From Tieghemostelium lacteum (taxonomy: Eukaryota > Evosea > Eumycetozoa > Dictyosteliales > Raperosteliaceae), in assembly GCA_001606155.1 (NCBI GenBank), contig LODT01000035.1:734658-798657 (forward strand): a stretch of DNA of 64,000 bases, written 5' to 3'. The notes under the pieces are model-generated. The model was given only the letters and a program-made list of their open reading frames with translations, did no database searches and was not told the origin of the DNA. Every line of letters starts with the position of its first letter. Position 1 is the stretch's first letter. Positions 11,101 to 22,012 of this stretch are shown piece by piece. The translations under genes were made by a program, and so were the position numbers.

Positions 11101-13681
11101 GTACATCTTCATCACCAGAGGGTTTGGCATTGTAGGCTTCAATCATTTCATCTAATTTAGAAGTAGCATTTTCAACTTGTTTGGCTAGTGATTGATCTTG
11201 GAGTTTGGTTATATCAGATAACACAGATTGTGGAATTGGTTTAACTTGTACTTTAGTTGGTTGTTCAACGACTGGTTTAGCAACGACTGGTGGTGGTTTA
11301 GCAACAACTTTAGGTATTTCAGTTTTAACTTCCACAACTGGTGTTGGTTTAAGTGTTTCAGTGACTTTATCACCACCTGAGAAACCATAAGCACTTTCAA
11401 TATCTGCCAATGTTTGTTCAATTTCAAAATTGAATTGATTGATATCAAATTCACCAACATTGATATCTTTCTTAGGTCCGGTGGCAGTGGGTTTGGCAAC
11501 TGTTTTGACTGGTTGTTCCACTGGTTTAGGTGGTTCGACTTTAACAGTTTCAACAACAGGTGGTTTAACATCAACCTTAACAGTTTCAACAATAGGTTGC
11601 TTAACTTCAGCAACAGGTTTCAGTTGAGTAACAGGTTTAACTTCAGCAACTGGTTTAACTTGTGCAACTGGTTTGACAACTGGCTTAAGTTTGTTAACAA
11701 TCAATGGTTTAGGAATATTTGGAGTATAGCCTGGTTGTTGTTTAGGTTCATTGCTAATGTTGAGGTCTGTTGGTTTGACAGTTGGTTGTTGAGTTGATCC
11801 AATTGGTGATCCTCGAACTTGAGTATTTGCTGTAATTTTTACAGATGTGGTTACTGTAGTAATTGTTTCCTCTGGAATAACAACAAGATCTGGTGTTTTC
11901 TCTTCGATAACTGGTGGTTTTGGTATCTCAGTTGATTTGGTCCATTTTGGTGAATCAGTAGTTTGTTTAGTGTCCTCAATGAATGAACTATTTGGACTTG
12001 TAGGTGTAGAGATTACAGTGGTTATGGATGGTTGCTCTTGTGGTTTTTCAAGAAGCTCTTCGTCATCTAACAATACTGGAATGGTAACTAGAGGTAGAGT
12101 AGATTTAACATTGATTTCAAAGAGCTCATTTGGAATAACATCTTCAGTTATAGCACGATAAAGTAGATCCAAAAATAACTTTTGATCAAAGAATGATTTA
12201 TAAGTTGAGAAATCAATTACATGGTCAACGGATGGTAACTCATTCAATAGTTGATCTAGATATTGTTCACATTCTTCTTTAGAAAGTTCATTGGTATTTG
12301 GTGTTACGGTATTAGTAGTTACTGTAGTTGTAGATGAACTTGGTGTAACTGTTGATGCTGATGAAGATACAGAAATCTGACTTCCACTTGGTGAATCACT
12401 TAGAGATGATCTCTTAGATCCACCAAACTCGTCTAGACCTGAAAACATATTTTTCAATTTCATTGAATTTTCAGGTGTTCCTATAATAGCACTAGACGAA
12501 GACTTCAATGGACTGGTGGCTGGGGTGGAACTTGATGTTGTTGTAGTGGTTATGGATTGAATGGAAATTGGCTCAGTTTTTGTAGGTGAAGTTGTATCTA
12601 CATTTCCTGACTGTGACAACATATTTTTGAAGCTCAAATCAGAGTTGGAAGATCCCAATGAAGATCCAGGTGTAGACAATGATGGTGAGCTAGATAAAAA
12701 GTTATCATTTGATCTGTTTAATGATGAGAACTTAGGAGACATTCCTATACCCATAGAAGGCTTTCTCTGAAGGAACCCAACAGGACTACTAGGTGGTTTA
12801 ATTGGAATACTACCACTACTAGATCCCAAACTATTCTTGAGTTGCTGTTGCTGTTGTTGTTGAACTTTTAACCAAAATGCATCAGATTCCAATTTTGCAG
12901 CTTTTGTTCTCTCTTCTTTTCCGATAATTACCCAATTGTAGTATTTCAATTTTGGCAATTCATTGGATATATATAATCTAAATTCATCAATAGACTTTTC
13001 AATTGGATTATTCTCCATAGACAGATACTCTAGTGTTTTTACTTTTTTCAAATGTTCCAATATCTTTTTCTGGAAATCCACTAGAGACATTGTAATATTG
13101 TTATTTGACAAATCCAAAACCTTAAGTACCTTTAATTTACCCAATTGATCGAATCCATCTACCAATCTGTTATAACTCAAATCGATATTGAGTAATTTCT
13201 TTGACTGATCTGTTAAATCTGGGAAATGGTCTAATCTATTATTACACAATCCCAAATACACCATCGATGATAATCCTGCAACTGAAATCTCAACTAAATT
13301 ATTCTTATTGGCAATTAGTTTTTTCAGCTTGTTTAAATGTCCTAATGAATTAATTTCAATTAATGCATTCGATGTTAAATTTAATCTATACAATATAAAA
13401 ATCTGTTAGTTTCTAGAGAATATTGAATAATTGAAATTTGAAATTGAAATTTACTCTTTAATAACATTGGTACATGATTTAAGGAAATCATCACTTTCCA
13501 ATTGAAAAGATCCTTCTGAAAAATCTAAAAACACTGGAAAAGATGCCTTTAAAAATAGTGGTCTTACATCTTTTTGAAGGTAATTGGTTACCACTTCAGA
13601 TCCATTAACTGGAAATTTAGTGATATTTCTAATTTTATCTTTAGGTGCGCCTGGTAATTTATGTGTATTTTTTAATGACAT
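8168..13681 (-). CDS. LRR - pseudokinase - armadillo repeat giant protein
   Basis: Two exons, 13681-13455 and 13385-8168, with a 69-nt GTAAAT...TATAG intron, encode 1814 aa. Residues about 70-220 hold leucine-rich repeats (LNLTSN, LDLSYNRL, LDLSNN). A long Ser/Thr/Pro/Val linker with PVV-type repeats follows. A TKL-like protein kinase domain begins near residue 915 with an intact glycine loop (GMGSFG) and the beta-3 Lys. The catalytic loop reads HRALKPNN instead of HRDxKxxN, and the magnesium motif is DFA instead of DFG, so catalysis is very unlikely. APE and the C-lobe are preserved. The last 600 residues are armadillo/HEAT-like helical repeats. It is probably a scaffold that binds partners through LRR and ARM parts. 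Related inactive kinases with ARM repeats are known in dictyostelids. Confidence 0.93.
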
Positions 13682-14586
13682 TTTTTACTATTTACTAAAT
13701 TATACTGTTACAACTATTTATCTGGTGTTTTTTTTTAAATTTTAAAAATACATATAGCAATGATTATTGTGTGTGTGCGCTGGTATTATATTTTAATTTT
13801 ATATTTGTTTTTATGTGATTGTGTTTGTGTGAGTGTTATGTGGTGTGGGTAATAATACAATATCACAATCAAACAAATTCGAATCGCTGAAAAAAAAAAA
13901 AAAATAAAAAAAAGAATGATTTTGGATATTTTGATATTTATGATCAACTGAATCTTGTCTCATTTTTTATAAATCTATCACCCATCGATAGAAATACGTA
14001 TTTTCAAAACAATTATATGTATAAATTTATACATATATTCAATCTAATGAGATTCAATTTAGAACATGTGAAATATTAATTGAATATTCAAACTCAACAT
14101 GTCACATTTTCTATAGTTTTAAAAAGAAACGCAGATTCTCTGTATCTTTTATAGTTAAACTGTATATCCTCATACTAAATAGATTTAATCACCAATCTCC
14201 CCACTATAAATTAATTTAAAGTGATAATATTTAAAAGATGTATCACTCTTTAAATTGTAATATATAAATGAACACTGTTTAGTTTTTAAATCAACTAAAA
14301 TTATGCAATACACTATTAGATTAAATTAAAATAAATATTCCCCCATTTTTATAAAATTTGTCTCTTAGAGATTAATTACACCCCACCATCATATAAAACA
14401 ATACGAATTTTTAAACACTTAAACAGAGTCTGTATTCTAACTGCTAATATCATCATCCACTCACTTTACATTACCCATTATTAAAATTTCACTATATAAA
14501 TGAAACTTAATTAAATTATTATTCATCATATTTTAAAATATTAAATTAAATTAAAGAAAAAGAAACTTTAAAAACTATTAACAAAA
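13682..14586. promoter_or_regulatory. Divergent intergenic region
   Basis: Roughly 0.9 kb between the LRR-pseudokinase start (minus) and the small plus-strand gene at 14587. It holds GT-rich patches near 13765-13855 (TGTGTGTG on the plus strand), A runs, and a perfect 24-bp palindrome at 14014-14037. No ORF or RNA gene is supported. Confidence 0.5.
14014..14037. repeat. Perfect 24-bp palindrome
   Basis: The sequence is its own reverse complement over 24 bp (arms TATATGTATAAA / TTTATACATATA, no spacer). It sits in the shared upstream region of two divergent genes. It could be a dimeric-protein site or simply a consequence of AT richness. Confidence 0.6.
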
Positions 14587-14810
14587 ATGATTTTCAGTAT
14601 GTTAACTTCAAAAATGCAACTTCAATATCTAATAAACTAAATATTAATTTTAATCTTTTAATTATAGATTCACTATCTAAAATCACATTCCAAAGTAAAA
14701 ATATTAACAAGAGCAATATTAATATTTCAAATACCAATTTTCAAATGAATACTCAATCCAATAATTTTTCAACTAGATGGTTTAATCAACCAAGTTATTC
14801 ATTTTGGTAA
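14587..14810 (+). CDS. 50-aa small Asn/Ser-rich protein with a 10-nt first exon
   Basis: Exon 1 is only ATGATTTTCA (14587-14596). A 71-nt intron (GTATGT...TTATAG) follows, then exon 2 at 14668-14810 ends with TGGTAA. The product starts MIFNSLSKIT and is rich in Asn, Ser and Gln, ending QPSYSFW; no signal peptide or membrane helix is clear. The layout, an M-x-x-F start split by an intron after three codons, is like that of the abundant dictyostelid small-protein families (hssA/sigN/UPF0512 type). This is an architectural resemblance only, because the Gly-rich body of those families is absent. The frame continuity and perfect splice signals support a real gene; function is unknown. Confidence 0.6.
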
Positions 14811-14986
14811 AATATATATAATTATATATTTAAAATATCGAACAAATAAAAATTAAAAGTTAGTTTAATCAAATTAATTAGAATAAAAAGATTAAAACTG
14901 ATCATTTCTTTTTCACACACTTTTAGGTTATTTTTTTTTTTTAGGTCATTTTTTTTTTTTGCAAACATTCAACCTTTCAAACAAAT

Positions 14987-15871
14987 ATGAATATATTTGG
15001 GTAAGTTGTGATCACACTACCAAAATAAAAGCATAAATGAATAATTAATTGTATTTAAATTGAAAATATCGATAAATCCAGAAAAAAGAGTCAAACTTTT
15101 AAACCCAAAAAGAATATTCAAGAGGGGTCAAAACAATATCAACTAAAACAATATGCAGAATCAACTCTAGGTAATGGAAACTTAAGATTAGCAGTAACTT
15201 TACCACCAGGTGAAGATACAAATGAATGGTTAGCAGTTAACAGTATGTTTAGATTTCAAATTAAAATACAGAATATACTTTTAGAGTTATAGTAAAAACT
15301 AACATGCATAAACAAAAATACAACATCAACAGCTGTGGATTTTTTCAATCAAATTAATATGTTATATGGTACTATTACAGAGTTTTGTACAGCTACAGAT
15401 TGTCCAGTAATGTCTGCTGGTCCAAAGTAAGTTATTACCAAATAAACGAATAATCATATATAATATAGGAGGATTGACACATTATAATTGAACAATAGGT
15501 ATGAATATCATTGGGCAGATGGTACAACAGTTAAAAAAGCAATTAAAGTTTCAGCACCAGAATATGTAGAATATCTAATGTCATGGGTACAATCACAATT
15601 GGATGATGAGAATATATTCCCATCAAAATTAGGTGTAATGTTCCCAAAGAATTTCCAATCAATTGTAAAAACTATATTTAAACGTCTATTTAGAGTCTAT
15701 GCACATATTTATCACTCTCATTTCCAAAAAATTGTAAATCTAGGTGAAGAGGCACATCTCAATACCTCACTCAAACACTTTATATATTTTGTTCAAGAAT
15801 TTAATTTAGTTGATAAGAAAGAGTTGGGTCCTTTGAATGAATTAATTGATAGTTTACTGAAAGGATCTTAA
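14987..15871 (+). CDS. mob1: MOB1-family kinase activator
   Basis: Four exons, 14987-15000, 15082-15242, 15333-15426 and 15499-15871, give 213 aa, the usual MOB1 length. All introns are GT-AG and the split codons rebuild the family sequence. Family blocks seen in order are [64 protein letters not shown], and the C-terminal YAHIYHSHF / [13 protein letters not shown] segments. The zinc ligands are present (two Cys in [11 protein letters not shown], two His in HIYHSHF). MOB1 binds and activates NDR/LATS kinases in the Hippo/mitotic-exit pathway, and acts in cytokinesis and growth control. The gene is compact, about 180 bp after the 50-aa gene on the same strand. Confidence 0.96.
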
Positions 15872-16324
15872 ATCAATAAAATAAATTAACACAACAACAA
15901 CAACAACACCACGACCAACAACAACTTCTTTACACACATCTCACTCACTTTTTAGCCACCAACTAAACTCTAAAACCAATAAAATAATGTATAATTAGAA
16001 AACTTAGACAATACACATAGTGCAATATTCTCAATATCACATATAATATATATATAAAGAGAGAAATTTAAAATACGATTATAATTGTTTGGTTATTATT
16101 TTTTTTTATTTTAGATTTGTTTATTATTTGAAACAATAATATTATATTGTGATTTAGTGTTTGTTATTTGAATGATTTATAATTTATGTATAAAATTACT
16201 ATTATAAGGGGAAGGAGTGAATTTAAATTAAAATACGATTATTATTATTAGGTGGGGGGTTGGGTGTGGTGATAATTATTATTATTGCGAATTGTTATTT
16301 AGTAAGGAGTGATAATGTAATAGA
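15872..16324. other. Intergenic region between convergent genes
   Basis: About 450 bp between the MOB1 stop and the 3' end of the minus-strand coiled-coil gene. It starts with a CAA/ACC-rich 3' flank of MOB1 and continues as A/T-rich DNA with a short G-rich patch (GGTGGGGGGTTGGG near 16251). No gene is seen. Confidence 0.5.
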
Positions 16325-19175
16325 TTAAGAATTTACTTCATTAGTTTTTGATTTTAAATCGGTGAATTCTTGTTGTGATTTTTTAAGTTCCAATTCAATT
16401 GAATTTTTAGTTTTTTCTAGTTTGTCTACTTGTTCTTTCAAGACGTTATTTATAGATTTTTGTTCGTCCAACTGGTCACGAAGTCCTTGAATTTCCTGAG
16501 AGTTATCGGTAGGTTTTTGCTCTTTTAGTCTCTGGATTTCTTGTTCCTTTTCAGTCACTTGAGCTTTAAGAGGTAGTAAAGCATCCTTGAATCTATCTTT
16601 CATTGTATTAGCTTGGACAAGATCTTGTTCTTTGGTAGCCAATTGATCACGAACTTGTTGTAATGTATTCTCTAATTCACTGACTTTACTAGAGGATCCT
16701 TGGAGTTTTTGAATTTCTTGTTCCTTTTCAGATTTCTCAGAGGTCAATTGGTTATTAGATTCCTTTAGTCTATTGATTTCTTGGTCCTTTTCAGAGACTG
16801 TGCTATTGAGTCTATTGATTTCTTGTTCCTTTTCTTGAACTTGGTTGCTTGATTCCTTTAATCTATTGATTTCTTGATCTTTTTCAGAGACTGTGCTATT
16901 GAGTCTATTGATTTCCTGTTCTTTCTCTTGTACTTGACCAGAAGATGTTTCTTTCAGTTTGTTGATTTCTTGGTCTTTTTCTTGAACTTGTGTGGTTAGT
17001 TTTTGGATTTCCTGATCCTTTTCAGAGTGAGATGAAGTGGTGTTAGACATTTGTTCTTTTAGTCTGTTGATTTCTTGTTCTTTTTCTTGTGATTGGTTGG
17101 AGTGTTCAGATTTCAGTTTATCTAATTGTTCATTGACATGTTTCAATTCCTGTTCTTTTTCAGAGACGACATTGTTGAGTTTACTAATCTCTTGTTCTTT
17201 TTCTTGAACTGTTTTGGTACCATTAGAAACCTCATTCTTCAACTGATTGATTTGCTCCACTTGCTCGTTGGAACTATTAGATGATGATGAAATGGTGTCT
17301 TTGAGTTTAGTGATTTCCTGATCTTTCTCTTGAACGGATCCAGTGAGTTTTTGAATCTCAGAGTCCTTTTCTTGAACGGTTTTAGAGGTATTAGACAACT
17401 CATTCTTGAGTTGGTTGAGTTGTTCAACTTGTTCGTTGGAACTGTTGGATGAGGATGAAATGGTGTCCTTGAGTTTAGCAATTTCCTGATCTTTCTCTTG
17501 TACAGAACCGTTAAGTCTTTGGATTTCTTTATCTTTTTCAGAATTGGATTGTTCGGTATCTTTCAATTTCTGATTGGCAGAGTGGATCTCTTGATCTTTA
17601 TCAGAGTGACTGTTGGTGGCACTGTTGAGTTGGTCTTTCAAAGACTGAACCAATTGATTAGATTCCTTAAGAGACAATTCGAGACTGGCAACAGTAGATT
17701 GTGACTGATCTTGTTGTTCTTTAAGTCTTTTAGTAAGATCTACTCCATTGAATTCTGATAGCTGTAATTTGGATTGCAAATCTTGAACCAAAGTCTCACT
17801 GCTATTCAATTTACCATTGAGTTGTTCTTTCAATTGCTCAATAGTCTGGTTCAGTTCTTTTATAGTTTGATTTGATTTATTAGTGACATTGTCCAATTGA
17901 TCTTTGGATTTCTCAGCTTGGAAACTGGACTCGTTATAGAGGTTCTTGTACATGTTTTCAAATTTCTCTGATTCAAATTCAATCTTTGTGATTCTGTCTT
18001 GCAATTGCAAAGATCTCTGTCTCTCGAGTTCAATGGACTCTTGCAATTGTTGTGACTTTTGCTTTTCGTCTTCCAACTCTCTTTGCAATTTGGCACTGTT
18101 GTCCTTGACTGTGTAGTTGTATTGTGACATTGGATTGTTTTCTGAAGACTCTGATTGTACACCTTTTTGTAATTGTTCAATTCTGACTTCCAATTGCTTG
18201 ACTTTTGCATTCAAACTGGATTCACTAACTTCCTTTTGTCTTTGTAGTTTTTGGAAGTTTTCAATGTGGAAATTCATCTTCATCTCACTGTCATGTCTCT
18301 CCTTTTCAAAATTTTGTTTTTGTTCATTTAATTGAGCTCTGAGATTTGATACTTTTTCAAATTCAGTTGGGCCTGGTCTAACAACTTTCCAGTCATCAAA
18401 ATTTAATGCTAAAAATAAAAATAAAATATTAGAATTGGTAATTTTTCCTTATTTGTGTGGGTGTGGGGTGTAAAAATGACATACCATCATCTTTCTTTGA
18501 AACACCATTTTGTTTAGTAGAAGAAGTAGTTGTAGTGGTAGTTGTAGTTTTTGTTGTTGCTGGTTTACTTTCAACTGGTTTCTTTTCTTTCTTTGGTTGT
18601 TCAGTAGTAGTAGTACCATTTGGTTGTTTAGTTTCAGTTGATTTCTTTGGTTGTTCAGAAGTTGTTGTTGATTTTTTACTTTCAACTGGTTTAGTTTCTG
18701 TGGTTTTCTTTGGTTGTTCAACTGGAGTTGCTTTTTTACTATCAACTGGTTTGGTAACTTCTGGTTTCTTTTCCTTCTTTGGTTGTTCAGAAGTTGTTAC
18801 TGCTTTAGTTTCAGTTTTTTTAGTATCAACAGGTTTAGTAGAAGTAGTAGTAGTGGTGGTAGAAGAAGTTGATGGTGCCTTTACAACATCTGTAATTTGT
18901 GGATTAACAGTGGTGTCTTTTTTGGCAGTCTCTACTGATGTGGTTTTAGTTGATTTTGGTTGTTGTTTGGCAACTTTTGAAACTTTAGTTTTCTTTACAG
19001 AAGATTGATTATTACTATTAGATCCACTTTGTTTTTTGGAAGTGGTGGTGTTGTGAGTTGGGGTTTTGGATTGAAGTGATTCCTTATATGCCAAATCTGG
19101 TTTAACTATGAAAAAGTAATAGAAAAACCATCCCAAAACTCCGACAGTGGCTAATCCAACAATTAATCCAATCAT
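16325..19175 (-). CDS. Membrane-anchored long coiled-coil protein (p180/kinectin-like layout)
   Basis: Exon 1 (19175-18485) and exon 2 (18408-16325) join through a 76-nt GTATGT...TTTTAG intron to give 924 aa. Residues 1-25 form an uncleaved signal anchor (MIGLIVGLATVGVLGWFFYY). The next 200 residues are a Lys/Thr/Pro-rich, highly basic disordered region built from KPVESKK / EQPKK units. From about residue 245 the rest is continuous coiled coil with repeated EKDQEI-x-KL heptads, including tandem duplications of about 57 and 31 residues. Short luminal N terminus, one helix, basic repeats and long coil is the plan of ribosome receptor p180 (RRBP1) and kinectin at the ER. That is a layout match, not a sequence proof; a Golgi or vesicle tether is possible. 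Confidence 0.85.
16760..17520 (-). repeat. Tandem internal duplications in the coiled-coil exon
   Basis: Two kinds of internal copy are visible at DNA level. A unit of about 171 bp (57 codons, the TISSSSNSSNEQVEQ block) occurs starting near 17281 and again near 17452. A unit of about 93 bp (31 codons, the RLNSTVSEKDQEI block) recurs near 16768 and 16862. Lengths are multiples of three, so the coil register changes but the frame does not. Confidence 0.75.
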
Positions 19176-19807
19176 TCTCTTACTGTCTATATCTCTTTTT
19201 TTGTTTTTTGTCTATAAATTGAAATATTTTTTTAAGGTTTGGTTTTTTTTGGTTTTAGAGATGTTGTTGATGAAAAATAATAAAAATAAAAAAAACATGT
19301 GATGATGCGGTGAGTTGATGGATGGAAAATTTTTTTTAAAAAAAAAGGTGTTAATTAGAGGTTGGCTTTTTGGTCCAATGATATAGCATTGGTGTATATC
19401 TATTAATATCAATGTGTGGAGACACTAAAACACATACCTATTAGATTGATTTTAAAATAAAACAATTAAATTCTTGTATTTCTTTAGAATTTGATGTCTG
19501 ATACGTGGCTGTTTGGTAATTAAAAAATAAAAAAAAACCAAAATACAATCTCAAAGTGTATTACTGTATATTGGTATTTAGTTAATGAGAATTAGTGACT
19601 CCTTTTACTTCTTCTCTTTTTTTATTCTTCCTGATTCCAAAGTCTTAACTTGATATCAAAAATAAAATAACAAACTTCAAATCAAAAATATGAAAAAAAA
19701 AAAAAAAAGTTTTTTTATAAGTGTGAGTGATGCATCTTTTGTGGAACTTCAAAAAATTTCAATCAAACAGCTACTGACTTTCATGTAGTGTGTGTAAATT
19801 TGTGATT
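19176..19807. other. Intergenic region, A/T-rich
   Basis: About 630 bp between two minus-strand genes. It has homopolymer A and T runs and a slightly more complex stretch at 19360-19440 that I considered and rejected as a tRNA. No coding or RNA feature is supported. Confidence 0.45.
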
Positions 19808-21089
19808 TTATTTATTTTTTTTGTTTTCACTTGGTTTGGGAGTTGGTTGTGGTGTGGTAGTCGACACTGGTTTTGGTTTGTTTGTGTTTGGAGTGGAAGG
19901 AGTCATACCAAATAGAATATAGGAAATTGCAAATCCAAAGATAAAAGAAAACACTATAAATACCCAAACAAATTCTTTGACAGCTTCTTCAACCAATGTC
20001 AGGATAAAATTGTTAAAAAGAGGTTTGGAATGTCCTGGAGTAGCCATTTGGCCAAATTTGATAAAGTACTCTAAATTCTCATAAGATGGCTCCTGATAGA
20101 ATTCTTTGACTCTTGATGACTTGCTGTCAATGTACTTTATAGTAGGATAACCAGTAATCTGATACAAATCACAGGCATTTGGATTCTCGTCGCAATTGAT
20201 CTTTGCAAAGTTGTATCCCTTCTCAAAGTAATCTGCAGCTACATCCTCAAATTTCGGAGCATAAATCTTACAGTATCTACAAGTTGGAATATAAAAATAA
20301 ACCAACCAATTATCACTGTCAACAGTCTCTGTAAAATTTCCATCCACCAAATTCTGATAGCTTCCTTGTACTGCTATTGACTTGTCTCTTGGTAGTTTGG
20401 ATTTTGTATAACCCAAATATCCACCAGTTATAAAAGTTGTCAATTCAGTAAGTGATCTCTCTTGTTTAAAATCATATAATACCTTATTATCATTATCAAT
20501 TCTAGTTATTGAAATGTGTTTATATTAATATAAACTCTCTAGAGTCTCTATATACCCAAGTTAGTACAACTTACAATTTCAAAGTTGGGAAACTAGTGAT
20601 ATCGAATCTTTTACAGGATGCCTTTTCGACATCACAATCAACTTTTGCTATTTTTACATTTGGGTGTTCGGTTTTTAATTTGGTAGCTAATTCTTCATAA
20701 ATGGGTGCTAGTTTCTTACAATGTCCACACCATGGTGCATCTGATGTTTGCAAAGATGATCAAATTTGGTAATCATGATTATTGTTTCATTTTTTAAAAA
20801 TTAATTAATATTATAATTCTGTATATACCTCACAAATTTCAAATGAGCCCCACATTTCACCACTGTCTTTGTGAATCACTTTTTTTAATTTAAAAAAAAA
20901 TAAAATTATGAGGGTGATTAAAATATACTTACAAAACTCTACCATGATTAATCCATTCATTTCTGAGTTAAATGTTTTATCTGTTAATACTATTACATTG
21001 CTAGTTGTTTCATCTGAGCCTATTACATAAGATAGATTGAAAAGAAATGCAAATACAATTAAGAAATAAAAACAACAATTCATTTTCAT
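19808..21089 (-). CDS. TMX-like transmembrane protein disulfide isomerase
   Basis: Three exons, 21089-20933, 20740-20575 and 20501-19808, encode 338 aa. A signal peptide opens the protein (MKMNCCFYFLIVFAFLFNL). The first thioredoxin domain carries the active site CGHC (residues 57-60, within YAPWCGHCKKLAP), and its sequence is rebuilt exactly only when exon 1 joins exon 2. A second thioredoxin-like domain has CRYC at 182-185 in a YIPTCRYCK context. One membrane helix lies at about 284-306, with a Pro/Thr-rich cytosolic tail ending KKNK, a KKxx dilysine ER-retrieval signal. It should form or isomerise disulfides in the ER lumen, like TMX3 and related PDIs. The 192-nt first intron is unusually long and holds an exon-like segment described in the findings. 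Confidence 0.93.
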
Positions 21090-21099
21090 ATCTTTTTCA

Positions 21100-22012
21100 G
21101 AGTGGTAAATAAAAAAAATCAAAAATTTTTTATTTTTATATTTTGGATTATAAGTATACCCAACTGTTTTATTATGAGATTCTAAGAAAGCTCCTGCCTC
21201 TCGAGCCACCAATCTATATGCTATAGACCTTTCCCAGGTGATGATTACAAATTGATATGAGAGATTTTGCACCAATTAACTCAGATCAGATGTCTGAGGC
21301 AATTTCTGATCCACTTCAGCAACAGATCAGTCCTGGTGTAATACCCTATGCCCTATGATTTTCTTAGAAAAGTACGGAGTATTTTATTCAAACACTAAGC
21401 AAATCTTTGGAATTACAGAGATGCTGGAAACCACTTGTACCAGAGGTTGAGACTTACGTTAGCTAATGCAAATCCAAATAGCCTTCCACCAACTCTTCAT
21501 AATGTTTTTTGGCATCTTTGTCCAGATATTGAAATGACTGATAAAATCTATTATGATAAACGTTTTAAAAATGAAGTACATGAGTTACCATTTATTATTA
21601 AAAATAGTATTAATGAAAATACTCTTCCTTCAAAACAATAGAGGCTAAGAAAAATCTTATTAAATATGAATATTTAATAGACTTTCATAAATACTACTAA
21701 TAATAATGAAAAATAAATATTAGAAACACCTGAAAAAAATGGAATCAATGCTGGTTTCAAAATTCTAACCAGAAGAAATGTTCCAACTAAAAATAGATAT
21801 GTTGTCCAATATCTAATTATTATCTCAAAACCAGAGCCTGGATTAATACCAAACTAGGTAAATACAAAACAGAAATAATTATATGACAACCTCCTTGTGT
21901 TGCACAGGTGATTAGTTGGTTAATAACCAAAATAACTGAAAAAAGAAAGAGTTTTGCCTGTTTTTTTCAAAATTAATGATTTAACTTTATGAGTATTTAT
22001 AGAACCAATTTA
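21100..22012 (+). pseudogene. Degraded coding-like relic of unknown family
   Basis: Between the TMX-like gene and the GH65 gene lies about 0.85 kb whose base composition and codon-like texture differ from normal intergenic DNA (less A/T, few homopolymers around 21160-21440). Plus-strand stretches read like protein, the longest at 21435-21641, but the region is interrupted several times, so it is broken. I cannot assign a family; a mobile-element remnant or a dead host gene are both possible. No terminal repeats were seen. Confidence 0.4.

Noticed and set aside
10741-12161. Several antisense and off-frame ORFs over the low-complexity linker of the LRR-pseudokinase gene
   Set aside because: They mirror the Pro/Val/Thr repeats of the true frame and show no independent features.
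13865-13895. Possible tRNA B box (TTCGAATC)
   Set aside because: No A box or cloverleaf around it on either strand; flanks are A runs.
15890-15930. CAA repeat as a microsatellite
   Set aside because: Too short and impure to call; likely part of the MOB1 3' untranslated region.
17239-19008. Other-frame ORFs over the coiled-coil gene
   Set aside because: Produced by repeated Gln/Lys/Thr codons on the opposite frames; no signal of a second gene.
19360-19440. tRNA-like stretch (TGATATAGCATTGGT resembling a D-arm/A box)
   Set aside because: No B box (GGTTCRANTCC) at the right distance and no acceptor-stem pairing could be found.
20811-21275. 154-codon minus-strand ORF overlapping the TMX-like first exon
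   Set aside because: It reads through the first intron and upstream spacer; only the MKMNCC...VEF part belongs to a gene.
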